Assembly (NCBI GenBank): GCA_963784805.1
Contig: CAWASR010000016.1
Coordinates: 124,001 to 188,000, forward strand
DNA from: Roseiarcus sp963784805
Lineage (GTDB): Bacteria > Pseudomonadota > Alphaproteobacteria > Rhizobiales > Beijerinckiaceae
Length of the DNA: 64,000 nt
Direction of reading: 5' to 3'
Shown: one piece after another, positions 6,954 through 15,609 of the stretch
Layout: the number at the start of each line of letters is the position of its first letter
Numbering within the stretch: the first letter of the stretch is position 1
Notes under the pieces: model-generated
Databases searched by the model: none
The model's input: the letters and a program-made list of their open reading frames with translations, nothing else
Told to the model about the DNA's origin: nothing
Translations under genes and position numbers: made by a program

Positions 6954-9605
6954 CTACTGCGCCGATTGCGGTTTTTGCGCCGCGGCAAGCCCAGGATTCC
7001 CAGGATGGGCCGCGGCCGCGGAAGAATCGACCGGGAATATGCAGGTGACCGTCGTGCCCTCGTTGGGCGCGGTGTCGATCAGCACCCGGCCCTTGTGGAG
7101 TTCGACCATCGCCCTGACGATCGACAGGCCGAGGCCGGGGCCGCGTTGGCGCGAGCCGTTGGGGAAGGTCTCGAAGCGATCGAATACGCGGTCGATCATT
7201 TCGGGCGGAATGCCGCGTCCGCGATCGCTGACCTTGAACACGATTTCCGCGCCGCGCCGCATCGCAGCCAGCGACACCGTCTGGCCCGGCTCCGAGTAGT
7301 TTATGGCGTTGGAGAGGAGATTGAACAGCACCTGGCGCACCCGGCGTCCATCGGCGCGCAACGACCCGACGCCGTCGGTCGCGACGATCCGCAGCTCGAT
7401 CGCCGCTTCGGTCAGGCGGTCTTGAACGCCTGCGGCCGCCGCCTTCATCGCCTCGGCGACGTCGACGCTTTCCAGACGCAGCTCCAGACCGCCGGCGTCG
7501 ATCGAGGCCAGATCCAGAATGTCGTCGATGATCGCGAGCAATGCATGAGAAGAATTGGTGATGAACCCCGCATATTCGAGTTGCTTGGGATTGAGCGGAC
7601 CCACGCCCCCGGCCGCGAGGAGCTGCGTGAAGCCGATGATGTTGGTGAGCGGCGTGCGCAGTTCATACGACACGTGATTGACGAAATCATTGCGCAGTTT
7701 CTCGGCCTCGACGAGCGCCTGATTGCGTTCGGTCAGGGCGCGCTCGACATTGGCGCCGGCGGTGACGTCGAGCGAGGTCAGCAGCGTTGCTCCGTCCGGC
7801 AGCGGCAAAGTCGCGCAATCGAGGGTGAGCCCATCCGTCCGGGGGATGCGCACGGCGCGGCTTTCGCGATGTTCGGGAAGGCTGACGACCATGGCGCGCA
7901 GCCCGTCCCAAAGGGCGGGATCCTGGCAGAGCGGCTTGCAGGCGCGCGCGATCTCATCGATATGCGGACGATCGCGCAGCTTGACGGCGTCGAGTCGCCA
8001 CATCTGGGCGAACACGGGATTGAGCAGCTTCATGCGCCCGTCGGCGCCGAACACCGCCACGCCCTCCTTGAGGGCGTCGAGCGTCTCGCCCTGGACCCGG
8101 GTAATGGCGTTGACTTGCGAGGCGAGCGCGTAGCTCTGCGTCGCGTCGTCGTAAAGATAGGTTACGCCGCCTTTCGGATTGGGGCTGGTGACGACCCGCA
8201 GCGCGCGACCGTCGGGCAGGTGCCAGACCGTCTCGCTTGGCTCGATCGCATGGTAGGCGTTCATCTGCTGCGCCTTCCATGCGCGGAAGTCGGCTTGCTC
8301 GGGCAGTTGACGATGTGCGCGCAGCCGATCGAGGATTTCGCCGTCGGTCGGCCTCTGATCGAGGAAAGCCGGTTCGAGCGACCAGACTTGTCGGTAGGCG
8401 GCGTTATAAAATGTGAGCCGCCTGGACTTGTCGAAAATCGCGACGGCGGTCGACAGCCGGTCGATCATGCGCGCGTAATCGCCCTCGTTGCGCTCCATTT
8501 CGGCCCGCAGCGCAGCAATCTCCGAGACATCGTTGGCGATTCCGGCGGATCCGACGGCCGTACGCGCTTCGACGGCCTCGAAAGCTCGGAGCTCCCCGCC
8601 AACGACGGCCCCAGCGCGCCGCTTCCAGAAGCCCGCGTCTCGAACCGCGGCCGCCGCCTCGCGGCGCAACGCGGGATCGAACAATTCGCCGCCCTTTTCG
8701 ATCGCCCCCCTGTCGTCGGCCGCTTCGACGGCCAGCGCGTAGGGGGTGTTGCACCAGACGACCCGCCCTTGCGCGTCCCGCATCCATGCAGGCAGTCCCG
8801 CGGTCTCGATCGCAAGACGAAGCGCTTGCAGGGCGCCGTCGGACTCGGTGAATTTATCGCGCAATTGCGCCAATTGAAGTCTATCGCCCGAGACGTCCCG
8901 GATGCGCATGACGGCGCTGCCGGACACAGGCCGGCCGTCGATTTCGAGATGGCGCCCCCGCAAACTCACCACCGCTGTCGAAAAAGCCTCGCCGCGGTTC
9001 AACAGCCGCTCCGTCGCCTCCTCGACTCGCGCCGCGACGGCCGGCTCGAGCCATGTCGCGTAACTGAGAATACGTCGCCACAACGGCGCGTCGGCGACAA
9101 GCGCGAATTCGCCTTCAACCGCCGGCTCGGCGTCCGGACGATCCCAGGAGACCACGATCTGTGATTCGCTGCGCAAAATAACCGCCGCGCGATCTAGCTT
9201 GGCGTTCGTCCGCGCGAGTTCAGCTTCCAATTCCCCGACGCGGCGCGTCCAAATCCTCCTGCCGAGCAAGTGAAGAACGGCGGTGATGGTCGCAAGCAAC
9301 ATCAGCAGCAAAATGGAGAGACCGGCGATGTTGGCCTCGACCGTGGAAAAGTTGAGAATTAGGCCTGACGGCGCTTCCAGCGCCTGCGCCGCATCCTGGG
9401 CGCGCAGGCCGTCGGTCAATGGGAGTAGGAGCAAAGTCCCGGCGGCCGCCCGGACGACGCGAGTCCTGCCGAACCTTCGCGTTCGATCGCCGATCCCGGC
9501 GAACCGCGCCGCGCCGAACACCCGCACCCGATCGCCTCCATGAAAGCCTGGCCGCGACGCTGCGCGCGCGGCCCAAGATTTCAGCCGACGGTCTCCTTCC
9601 GCCAA
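6954..9605 (-). CDS. divL: DivL-type PAS sensor pseudo-histidine kinase with tyrosine at the phosphorylation site
   Basis: 883 aa from a TTG at 9605; an in-frame stop at 9627-9629 rules out longer starts and a GTG at 9527 is an alternative. It has an N-terminal membrane segment (NIAGLSILLLMLLATITAVL), several PAS-like domains (about 270-560), a HisKA-like dimerisation helix and an HATPase domain with N box (LFNLLSNAINYS), G1 (VSDRGRGI) and G2 (GPGLGLSIV). The helix reads HVSYELRTPL, with Tyr where kinases have His. This is the hallmark of Caulobacter DivL, which senses phosphorylated DivK and controls CckA and thus CtrA. The gene lies six bases upstream of tsaE-amgK. Confidence 0.9.
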   Translation of the reverse strand: MAEGDRRLKSWAARAASRPGFHGGDRVRVFGAARFAGIGDRTRRFGRTRVVRAAAGTLLLLPLTDGLRAQDAAQALEAPSGLILNFSTVEANIAGLSILLLMLLATITAVLHLLGRRIWTRRVGELEAELARTNAKLDRAAVILRSESQIVVSWDRPDAEPAVEGEFALVADAPLWRRILSYATWLEPAVAARVEEATERLLNRGEAFSTAVVSLRGRHLEIDGRPVSGSAVMRIRDVSGDRLQLAQLRDKFTESDGALQALRLAIETAGLPAWMRDAQGRVVWCNTPYALAVEAADDRGAIEKGGELFDPALRREAAAAVRDAGFWKRRAGAVVGGELRAFEAVEARTAVGSAGIANDVSEIAALRAEMERNEGDYARMIDRLSTAVAIFDKSRRLTFYNAAYRQVWSLEPAFLDQRPTDGEILDRLRAHRQLPEQADFRAWKAQQMNAYHAIEPSETVWHLPDGRALRVVTSPNPKGGVTYLYDDATQSYALASQVNAITRVQGETLDALKEGVAVFGADGRMKLLNPVFAQMWRLDAVKLRDRPHIDEIARACKPLCQDPALWDGLRAMVVSLPEHRESRAVRIPRTDGLTLDCATLPLPDGATLLTSLDVTAGANVERALTERNQALVEAEKLRNDFVNHVSYELRTPLTNIIGFTQLLAAGGVGPLNPKQLEYAGFITNSSHALLAIIDDILDLASIDAGGLELRLESVDVAEAMKAAAAGVQDRLTEAAIELRIVATDGVGSLRADGRRVRQVLFNLLSNAINYSEPGQTVSLAAMRRGAEIVFKVSDRGRGIPPEMIDRVFDRFETFPNGSRQRGPGLGLSIVRAMVELHKGRVLIDTAPNEGTTVTCIFPVDSSAAAAHPGNPGLAAAQKPQSAQ

Positions 9606-9708
9606 GAAGGTCCGAATCAGCTGTGACTAGACTTACGAGAAGATCGCCGGAAAGTCGTTAACCATCATGGATGTCGGGGAATGTCGCCTTCGCCTCGACC
9701 GACGCTAT

Positions 9709-9749
9709 ATTTCGTATGGTTGTCCTTAGGAACAACAAGATATGCGAAT
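9709..9749. promoter_or_regulatory. Imperfect 41-bp palindrome between trpS and divL
   Basis: The core GTTGTCCTTAGGAACAAC (9719-9736) pairs with itself at seven of nine positions. The outer flanks TTTCGTAT and ATATGCGAA extend the symmetry. It lies about 100 bp upstream of the divL start and 64 bp past the trpS stop. No T run follows it on the minus strand, so a transcription-factor operator is more likely than an intrinsic terminator. The binding factor is unknown. Confidence 0.4.
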
Positions 9750-9812
9750 CCGCTCGCTGTCTTTACCTTCTCCGGGGCGCGACAGGGAAAAATCTCGCCC
9801 AACACGAGCAGC

Positions 9813-10847
9813 CTATCGAATCAGGCCGAGGATGTCCTTGATCGCGTCCATATTCGGACCGGCGATGGCGCGGGCCTTGTCCGCGCCGCGCGCAAGAACC
9901 AAATCGACATAGCTCGGATCGCCGGCAAGACGCAGGATCTCGGCCCGAATTGGCGCGAGTTTGGCGATCGTCACATCAGCGAGCGCGCTCTTGAAGCTCG
10001 AGAACTGGCTCCCGGCGAAGCGCTTCAGCACTTCGGCTTTGGTCTCATCGGTCAGGGCGGCCAGGATGCCGACGAGATTGTCCGCCTCCGGGCGCCCCGC
10101 CAGGCCCTCGACCTCGCTCGGCAGGGGTTCGGGATCTGTCTTCGCTTTGCGGACCTTCTGCGCGATCGTGTCGGCATCGTCGGTAAGCGCGATGTGGGCA
10201 TATTCGGACGGGTCGGACTTCGACATCTTCTTCGTCCCGTCGCGCAGGCTCATGACCCGTGTGGCAGGTCCCTGAATCAACGGCTCAGGCAACGGAAAAA
10301 AGGCGTCGCCATGCCCGTGGGCGGCAATAGAGGCCGAAAAGTCGTTGTTGAACTTCTGCGCGATGTCGCGCGCTAATTCCAGGTGCTGTTTCTGGTCGTC
10401 GCCGACCGGGACATGGGTTGCGCGATAAACCAGAATGTCGGCCGCCATCAGGACCGGATAATTGAAAAGGCCGATAGAGGCGTTCTCTCGATCTTTTCCA
10501 GCCTTTTCCTTGAACTGGGTCATGCGGTTGAGCCACCCGAGCCGCGCCACGCAATCGAACACCCAGGTCAGCTCGGCATGCTCGGCCACCCGGCTCTGAT
10601 TGAAGACCACATTGGCGTTCGGATCGATGCCGCAGGCAAGGAAGGCCGCCGTCACCTCGCGCGTGGTGCGGGCCAGTTGCGCCGGTTCGTGCGGCAGCGT
10701 CATCGCATGCAGATCGACCACGCAATAAATGCACGGATGCGTCTTCTGCATCGCGACAAAGCGCTTGATCGCGCCAAGGTAATTGCCGAGATGCAGATTG
10801 CCCGTCGGCTGAACGCCGGAGAACACGCGCTCGGGAAAGTTCGCCAT
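9813..10847 (-). CDS. trpS: Tryptophanyl-tRNA synthetase
   Basis: 344 aa, normal length for the bacterial enzyme. A class I aminoacyl-tRNA synthetase that charges tRNA-Trp. It has the HIGH-equivalent motif GNLHLGNYLGA at the N-terminus and KMSKS (GTKKMSKSDPSEYA) after the Rossmann domain, plus the tryptophan-site segment YPVLMAADILVYRATHVPVG. ATG 10847 is the start. It lies between divL and an ACT-domain gene on the same strand, with gaps of about 100-200 bp, so it is probably transcribed separately. Identity is certain. Confidence 0.97.
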   Translation of the reverse strand: MANFPERVFSGVQPTGNLHLGNYLGAIKRFVAMQKTHPCIYCVVDLHAMTLPHEPAQLARTTREVTAAFLACGIDPNANVVFNQSRVAEHAELTWVFDCVARLGWLNRMTQFKEKAGKDRENASIGLFNYPVLMAADILVYRATHVPVGDDQKQHLELARDIAQKFNNDFSASIAAHGHGDAFFPLPEPLIQGPATRVMSLRDGTKKMSKSDPSEYAHIALTDDADTIAQKVRKAKTDPEPLPSEVEGLAGRPEADNLVGILAALTDETKAEVLKRFAGSQFSSFKSALADVTIAKLAPIRAEILRLAGDPSYVDLVLARGADKARAIAGPNMDAIKDILGLIR

Positions 10848-10944
10848 CGTCGTCCGCTTGAGGCCAAAAGTCGCCGCGCGGCCTTATGGCAACGCCGGCG
10901 CGGAGGCGCAAGGGGAGGTTCTCGCGCCTGCGGACACGGTCGGC

Positions 10945-11478
10945 TCAGGCATGGGTCTCCCCCTCGCCAACCGCAAGATCGACCATGATCTCGCCCGCGA
11001 GACGTTCCAGCGACTTGCGGAGGTCCTCGAGGGCGAGACCCTCGGGCGCGCGCAGACGGGCCGTCGCGCGGAACATGGCTTCGCCGGTGAAGGGCGCGCC
11101 TTCGAGGCCGCTGGCGAATTCCTCGATGTTGACGCCCAGATGGTTGAGCGCCTGCGTCACGTCGCGCACGATGCCGGGCCGCTCGTGGCCGACGAGATCG
11201 AGCGTGACTAAGCGCCGGGACCTGTCGCCCTCAGGCGCGGCGCCGCGATCGATCGTCAAGCGCAATCCGGCGGATTCAAGCTGGCGCAGGGACGATTCCA
11301 GCCCCGCGAATTGATCGTCGGCGACGTTGACCAGCAAAATGCCTGCGAACTTGCCCGCCAGACGGGCGGAGCGGCTTTCGAGCCAGGTCCCGCCGCAAGC
11401 AGCGATCCTTTCCGAAATCGCGTTTACGAGTCCCGGCCTGTCGTCGCCGAGGAAGGTTAAAACGAGCGGCGTCGTCAT
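10945..11478 (-). CDS. Tandem ACT-domain protein, GcvR-like amino-acid-responsive regulator
   Basis: 177 aa with two ACT domains: residues about 1-75 (LVLTFLGDDRPGLVNAISER) and about 90-170 (LVTLDLVGHERPGIVRDVTQ). The pattern resembles the glycine cleavage regulator GcvR of Escherichia coli, which binds glycine and controls GcvA by protein contact. There is no DNA-binding domain, so any regulation would be through a partner. No glycine-cleavage gene is near. The family assignment is firm; the GcvR role is only suggested. Confidence 0.8.
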   Translation of the reverse strand: MTTPLVLTFLGDDRPGLVNAISERIAACGGTWLESRSARLAGKFAGILLVNVADDQFAGLESSLRQLESAGLRLTIDRGAAPEGDRSRRLVTLDLVGHERPGIVRDVTQALNHLGVNIEEFASGLEGAPFTGEAMFRATARLRAPEGLALEDLRKSLERLAGEIMVDLAVGEGETHA

Positions 11479-11581
11479 CGCGGAGCACCTTCACGCTGCA
11501 GATGAGAGGAACGGCATTCTACACACGATCGGTGATCCAACGCGCTTCAAATCAGTGGTCGAAATCTCCAGGGCGGCCGCC

Positions 11582-12883
11582 TCAAAGAATGAACCGGCTC
11601 AGATCCGTGTTGTCCGCCAGATCGCCGACATGGCGCTCGACGAAGTCGGCGTCGACGCCCACTCTCTCGCCTGCGCGGTCAGCCGCCGTGAAGCTCACCT
11701 CATCGAGCACACGCTCCATCACGGTTTGAAGCCGGCGCGCCCCGATGTTCTCGACCGAGCCGTTGACCTTGGCCGCGATGCGGGCAATCGCCGAAACCGC
11801 ATCGTTGGCGAACTCGAGTTCGACGCCTTCCGTGCGCATCAAGGCGACATATTGCTTTATAAGGCTCGCCTCGGTGTCGGTGAGGATGCGCTTGAAATCC
11901 TCTTCGGTCAGCGATTTGAGCTCGACGCGGATCGGCAGGCGCCCCTGCAGTTCGGGCAGGAGATCGGAGGGCCGGGAGATATGGAAGGCGCCGGAGGCGA
12001 TGAACAGCACATGATCGGTCTTGACCGCGCCGTGCTTGGTCGCGACCGTCGTGCCCTCGATCAACGGCAGAAGATCGCGCTGCACGCCTTCGCGCGAGAC
12101 GTCGGCGCCGCCGCGTCCATCGCGCGCGCAGATCTTGTCGATCTCATCGAGAAAGACGATTCCATTGCTCTCGACCTCGTCGATGGCTTCACGCACGATT
12201 GCGTCCTGATCGAGCAGTTTTTCCGCTTCGGCGGAAACCAACGGTTCACGCGCCTCCGCCACGGTCATGCGCCTGGGCCTGGTGCGCTGGCCCTTGCCGA
12301 AAATGTCGGCGATGTTGATGGCCCCGATCGCGGCCCCGGGCATGTTGGGAAGTTCGAACATCGGCATCCCGGCGCCGCTTTGCGGCAGCTCGAGCTCGAT
12401 CTCCTTGCCATCGATCTCGCCCGCGTGCAGCTTGCGGCGGAAGGCGTCGCGGGTCGCGGCGGATGAAGCCGGGCCGACGAGCGCGTCGAGCACCCGCTCT
12501 TCCGCCGCCAGCTCCGCCTTGGCCTCGATATCCTTGCGCTTGCGGCTCTTGACCAGGGCGATCGCGATCTCGACCAGGTCGCGCACGATCTGCTCGACGT
12601 CGCGTCCGACGTAGCCGACCTCGGTGAATTTTGTCGCCTCGACTTTCAGGAACGGCGCGCCAGCAAGCTTGGCCAGGCGGCGCGCGATCTCCGTCTTGCC
12701 GCAACCGGTCGGGCCGATCATCAGAATATTCTTTGGCATCACCTCCTCGCGCATCGGCGAAATCAGGCGCAAGCGCCGCCAGCGGTTGCGCAAGGCGATT
12801 GCGACCGCGCGCTTCGCCTCCGCCTGCCCGACGATGTAGCGGTCGAGTTCGGAAACGATTTCGCGCGGCGAGAATTCCGTCAT
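11582..12883 (-). CDS. hslU: ATP-dependent protease ATPase subunit HslU
   Basis: 433 aa. An AAA+ unfoldase that forms a hexamer on the HslV peptidase. N-terminal SPREIVSELDRYIVGQAEAK is diagnostic; Walker A is GPTGCGKTEIARRL, Walker B is GIVFLDEIDKICA, and sensor/C-terminal segments end with DLSRFIL, the tail that inserts into HslV. The I-domain occupies about residues 110-240. Its ATG (12881-12883) overlaps the hslV stop by one base (TGATG), so the two are translationally coupled. In related bacteria the pair belongs to the RpoH heat-shock regulon, and rpoH is also in this window. Confidence 0.97.
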   Translation of the reverse strand: MTEFSPREIVSELDRYIVGQAEAKRAVAIALRNRWRRLRLISPMREEVMPKNILMIGPTGCGKTEIARRLAKLAGAPFLKVEATKFTEVGYVGRDVEQIVRDLVEIAIALVKSRKRKDIEAKAELAAEERVLDALVGPASSAATRDAFRRKLHAGEIDGKEIELELPQSGAGMPMFELPNMPGAAIGAINIADIFGKGQRTRPRRMTVAEAREPLVSAEAEKLLDQDAIVREAIDEVESNGIVFLDEIDKICARDGRGGADVSREGVQRDLLPLIEGTTVATKHGAVKTDHVLFIASGAFHISRPSDLLPELQGRLPIRVELKSLTEEDFKRILTDTEASLIKQYVALMRTEGVELEFANDAVSAIARIAAKVNGSVENIGARRLQTVMERVLDEVSFTAADRAGERVGVDADFVERHVGDLADNTDLSRFIL

Positions 12884-13449
12884 CAGAGGCTTTCGACGAT
12901 CAGATTGGCGTTGGTGTAGACGCAGATGTCGGCGGCGATGCGCATCGAGCGCCGCACGATCTCGTCCGCGTCGAGCGCTGTCGGCAGCAGGGCGCGGGCG
13001 GCGGCGAGCGCATAATTGCCGCCCGAACCGATCGCCATCGCCGAGCCGAACTCGTCAGCCTCAGGCTCAAGCACGTCGCCCGCGCCGGATATCGTGAAGC
13101 CTGAGTCCTTGTCGGCGACGAGCAGCATCGCTTCCAGGCGGCGCAGGTAGCGGTCGGTGCGCCAGTCCTTCGCCAACTCGACGCAGGCGCGGGCAAGCTG
13201 GCCGGGATATTGCTCGAGCTTAGCCTCCAGGCGCTCGAACAGAGTGAACGCGTCCGCCGTCGCACCGGCAAAGCCGGCGATGACCTCGCCCTTGGCGAGC
13301 CGGCGAACCTTTCGCGCGTTCGACTTGACGACGGTCTGCCCCATGCTGACTTGGCCGTCGCCGCCGATGACGACGCGGCCGCCCTTGCGCACCATCAGGA
13401 TGGTCGTCGCGTGCCACCCAGGCGAGCGGGCAACGATCCCGTCTGTCAT
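12883..13449 (-). CDS. hslV: ATP-dependent protease peptidase subunit HslV
   Basis: 188 aa. N-terminal nucleophile Thr protease related to the proteasome beta subunit; forms a double hexamer capped by HslU. The catalytic Thr lies in WHATTILMVRKGG, and the GGDGQVSMG and GSGGNYALAAARAL segments are typical. The start at 13449 (MTDGIVARSPGW) is chosen over an upstream ATG at 13482 because it gives the short propeptide seen in alphaproteobacterial HslV. A neighbouring PHP-domain frame runs through its 5' end out of phase, which is probably an artefact of a lost stop in that gene. Confidence 0.96.
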   Translation of the reverse strand: MTDGIVARSPGWHATTILMVRKGGRVVIGGDGQVSMGQTVVKSNARKVRRLAKGEVIAGFAGATADAFTLFERLEAKLEQYPGQLARACVELAKDWRTDRYLRRLEAMLLVADKDSGFTISGAGDVLEPEADEFGSAMAIGSGGNYALAAARALLPTALDADEIVRRSMRIAADICVYTNANLIVESL

Positions 13450-14521
13450 CGACCTCTGTCCTTTGATCGGCGAAACCCGCATGTATGGCCGGAACGCGGG
13501 CGGCGCAAGTGCGCGGAGCCGCGCCGAACGACCCTGCGGCGCCTGCTCCCGCGCGGCCGGGGCTAAAGTCGCGGCTCGCCTCTAGTCCAACGAGTTCGAT
13601 CCAGATCGGGTTCGTCCAGGCCCGGCGCCCCGGACCGTCGATAACGACGATGCGGACCCATTTGACCGGCGGAGAATCGCTCCAGGCCCACTTGGCGAAT
13701 TCCGTAAACTCGATCGTCGCGCTCGTGATGCCGCGTCCGACGCGGCTCAACGAGCCCGAGGCGCCGGTGACGAGAGCAATGGTGTGGACCGGCGAGCAGA
13801 CGATGCGCGCCTCCGCGCGGGTAATCTCGATCTCATGAATGCGCGGGCCCTGACTTGAATAGAACGCACCGGCTTTCAGCGCGCTCAGCAGCGAGTCTGG
13901 ATCGAGCGTCTCGGATTTGACCATCACGAAGCCGCCGAAGGCGTCGAGGTCGCCAAAGTGGAAATGCGCGTCGTCGCTGGCGACCGCGGTCAGCCGCCGA
14001 TTCTCGTTGCACAATTGATCGAGTAAATAGAAACCGTCGGCGCGATCGGTCAGGATCGCGCAAGTGTGATTGTAAATCTCGACCGCGTGAGCCGAGTCGA
14101 GCGCGCGTCCGTCCTCGATCGTCAGCTGCGACCACGCCGGATGGGCGATGGCGATGAACGCGCCCGCGGCGAGGGCGCGGGCCGCCAGCCGTGGCCCGCT
14201 TTCGTCTGGAGCGGCGGTAGGAAAATCGGTCGGCAGACCGGTCGCGAGAATATGCCAATATTCCCCCGAAGTCGTCGCCATGGCGTGAAGCTCCGCGCCG
14301 ATTAGGGTGGTGAAGCTGCTGGAGCGGAACGCGCGCGTATCGGCGATGGGCCAACCGAAGCGGCCGAGAAAGTGATCGGAGACCTGGAGGAAATCATAGC
14401 CCGCGCGCTTGTAGCCATCGACGACGTCTTCCGGCCTCAATGCCCCGTCGGAGAGGGTCGAATGGGCATGGAGATTACCGCGCCAAAAGCGTCCCGGTGT
14501 CGCGAACGGCGGAATGAGCAT
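13220..14521 (-). CDS. PHP-domain metal-dependent phosphoesterase, with an aberrant 3' extension into hslV
   Basis: 433 aa as read. Residues about 1-300 are a PHP-domain protein with the metal ligands of GNLHAHSTLSDG, SDHF, IAHPAW and SDDAHFHFGD. Substrate is unknown; relatives act on phosphodiesters or nucleotides. The last family-like segment is AWTNPIWIELVG (to about 13590). Beyond it the frame translates into low-complexity Arg-rich sequence and runs 230 bp through hslV out of frame, so about 120 C-terminal residues look spurious. A one-base shift near 13590 would bring a TAG into frame. The true end is therefore probably close to 13585. Confidence 0.7.
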   Translation of the reverse strand: MLIPPFATPGRFWRGNLHAHSTLSDGALRPEDVVDGYKRAGYDFLQVSDHFLGRFGWPIADTRAFRSSSFTTLIGAELHAMATTSGEYWHILATGLPTDFPTAAPDESGPRLAARALAAGAFIAIAHPAWSQLTIEDGRALDSAHAVEIYNHTCAILTDRADGFYLLDQLCNENRRLTAVASDDAHFHFGDLDAFGGFVMVKSETLDPDSLLSALKAGAFYSSQGPRIHEIEITRAEARIVCSPVHTIALVTGASGSLSRVGRGITSATIEFTEFAKWAWSDSPPVKWVRIVVIDGPGRRAWTNPIWIELVGLEASRDFSPGRAGAGAAGSFGAAPRTCAARVPAIHAGFADQRTEVDDRRDRCPLAWVARDDHPDGAQGRPRRHRRRRPSQHGADRRQVERAKGSPARQGRGHRRLCRCDGGRVHSVRAPGG

Positions 14522-15127
14522 TGGCGAAACCTCCTGACATCGGCCAAGCAGAGTATCGCGACCAAATCGAGGATGGCCTCCTCACCTTTGTGTGGAGTTG
14601 TAGTAAAGAGGCCGGTCGAGAACAATACTCACGGATTGAGCGCGGCGAAAGCCGCCCAGGCGCCGAGGGATGGAGCCACGGGATGGGGCGGTCGCCAGGC
14701 GAGCGCACGTCAAAGAAGAAGGCCGGGCGAAAAGCGCCAAGGCGCGGATCGTCCTTGATATTCTGATATACGAAAATATGTGATCTGTCGGCGTGGCGAT
14801 CTCGGTTCCGCGGTCTGCCGCTTGGCCAGCGACGTTCGGGCTGACGTAAGGAAGGCGTCCAATGTGATTCAGCGTCGTCGAGGACGACTGACATGGAGAC
14901 GAAGGCTTGGTTGGGTTTCGCCAGAGGAGTCAATGGCCCTGCGCGGCGAATCCCCAAGGTCAGGCAGGCGTTTTCGCCGCTGGCTTCAAAGCGCGCGGGC
15001 GCGCAGCGCGCACGGCGGCAAGACGAAGGATGTGATCGCCGCCGGCGTTTCAGCCGCGATTCGCTGCGACGATCGGACCGCTTTTCAAGTCAATGCGGTG
15101 AGCGAACGCGGCGCGAGGCGCGATGAA
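14522..15127. other. About 600 bp without a supported gene
   Basis: Short frames on both strands lack family resemblance and have the Arg/Ser-rich look of shadow translation. An AT-rich stretch at about 14755-14780 (GATATTCTGATATACGAAAATATG) stands out from the GC-rich surroundings and could hold a promoter reading in either direction. Nothing else is recognised. Confidence 0.4.
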
Positions 15128-15244
15128 ATGCTCGAAACTCTGAGAATAGCGCTCTATATGGTGACGGGGGCGGCGGTGATATACGCCAGCCCCGCGCTTT
15201 GCCCCTGCGCGCTGTTCGCGGGAGCAAGAGCGCCACAAACATAA
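15128..15244 (+). CDS. Possible 38-aa membrane mini-protein upstream of rhodanese
   Basis: A short frame from ATG 15128 to TAA 15242-15244. It encodes a single hydrophobic stretch (IALYMVTGAAVIYASPAL) followed by a CPC motif. It ends 20 bp before the rhodanese start and would share its mRNA. Small membrane proteins often accompany rhodaneses, but no family is recognised and the 3' sequence could simply be leader. Weak call. Confidence 0.25.
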   Translation: MLETLRIALYMVTGAAVIYASPALCPCALFAGARAPQT

Positions 15245-15264
15245 CGTTAAGGAGCCGCGTCCTC

Positions 15265-15609
15265 ATGTTGACCAATATGTTCTCACGTGCGGCCTCCACG
15301 CCCGATCGTCGCGCGATCGGCCACGAGGAGTTCGAGCAGGCGGTGAAAGAGGATCGCTGCATTGTCGTCGACGTGCGCGAGGAGCATGAATTTGCCTCCG
15401 CCCACATCCCGAATGCGCTCAACATGCCCACCTCGACCTTCGACCCGACGCTGCTGCCCTCGGGCAAGCCGGTCGTGCTGATCTGCCATTCCGGCACGCG
15501 GTCGCTTCATGCGCTCGGCAAGGCGCATGCGATCGGGCGCGAGGACATCAAGCACTACGCCAGCGGGGTCGCCGGCTGGCGCTCCCGCGGAGGCGATCTC
15601 TCGCGCTGA
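15265..15609 (+). CDS. Rhodanese-like domain protein
   Basis: 114 aa, a single rhodanese domain. The active-site loop is CHSGTRS, with Cys as the sulfur carrier; IVVDVREEHEFASAHIPNA is the usual first half of the fold. It probably transfers sulfane sulfur to cyanide or a thiol acceptor; the in-vivo partner is unknown. ATG 15265 is preceded by AAGGAG (15248-15253), a strong ribosome-binding site, while an upstream in-frame start at 15199 lacks one. The 3' end runs directly into a decayed DUF302 gene; rhodaneses and DUF302 proteins are often found together in sulfur-related loci. Confidence 0.88.
   Translation: MLTNMFSRAASTPDRRAIGHEEFEQAVKEDRCIVVDVREEHEFASAHIPNALNMPTSTFDPTLLPSGKPVVLICHSGTRSLHALGKAHAIGREDIKHYASGVAGWRSRGGDLSR

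Noticed and set aside
4749..9164. Two very long plus-strand frames (4749-6614 and 6648-9164)
   Set aside because: They lie antisense to tsaE-amgK and divL, which have clear domain motifs; composition is typical of shadows in high-GC DNA.
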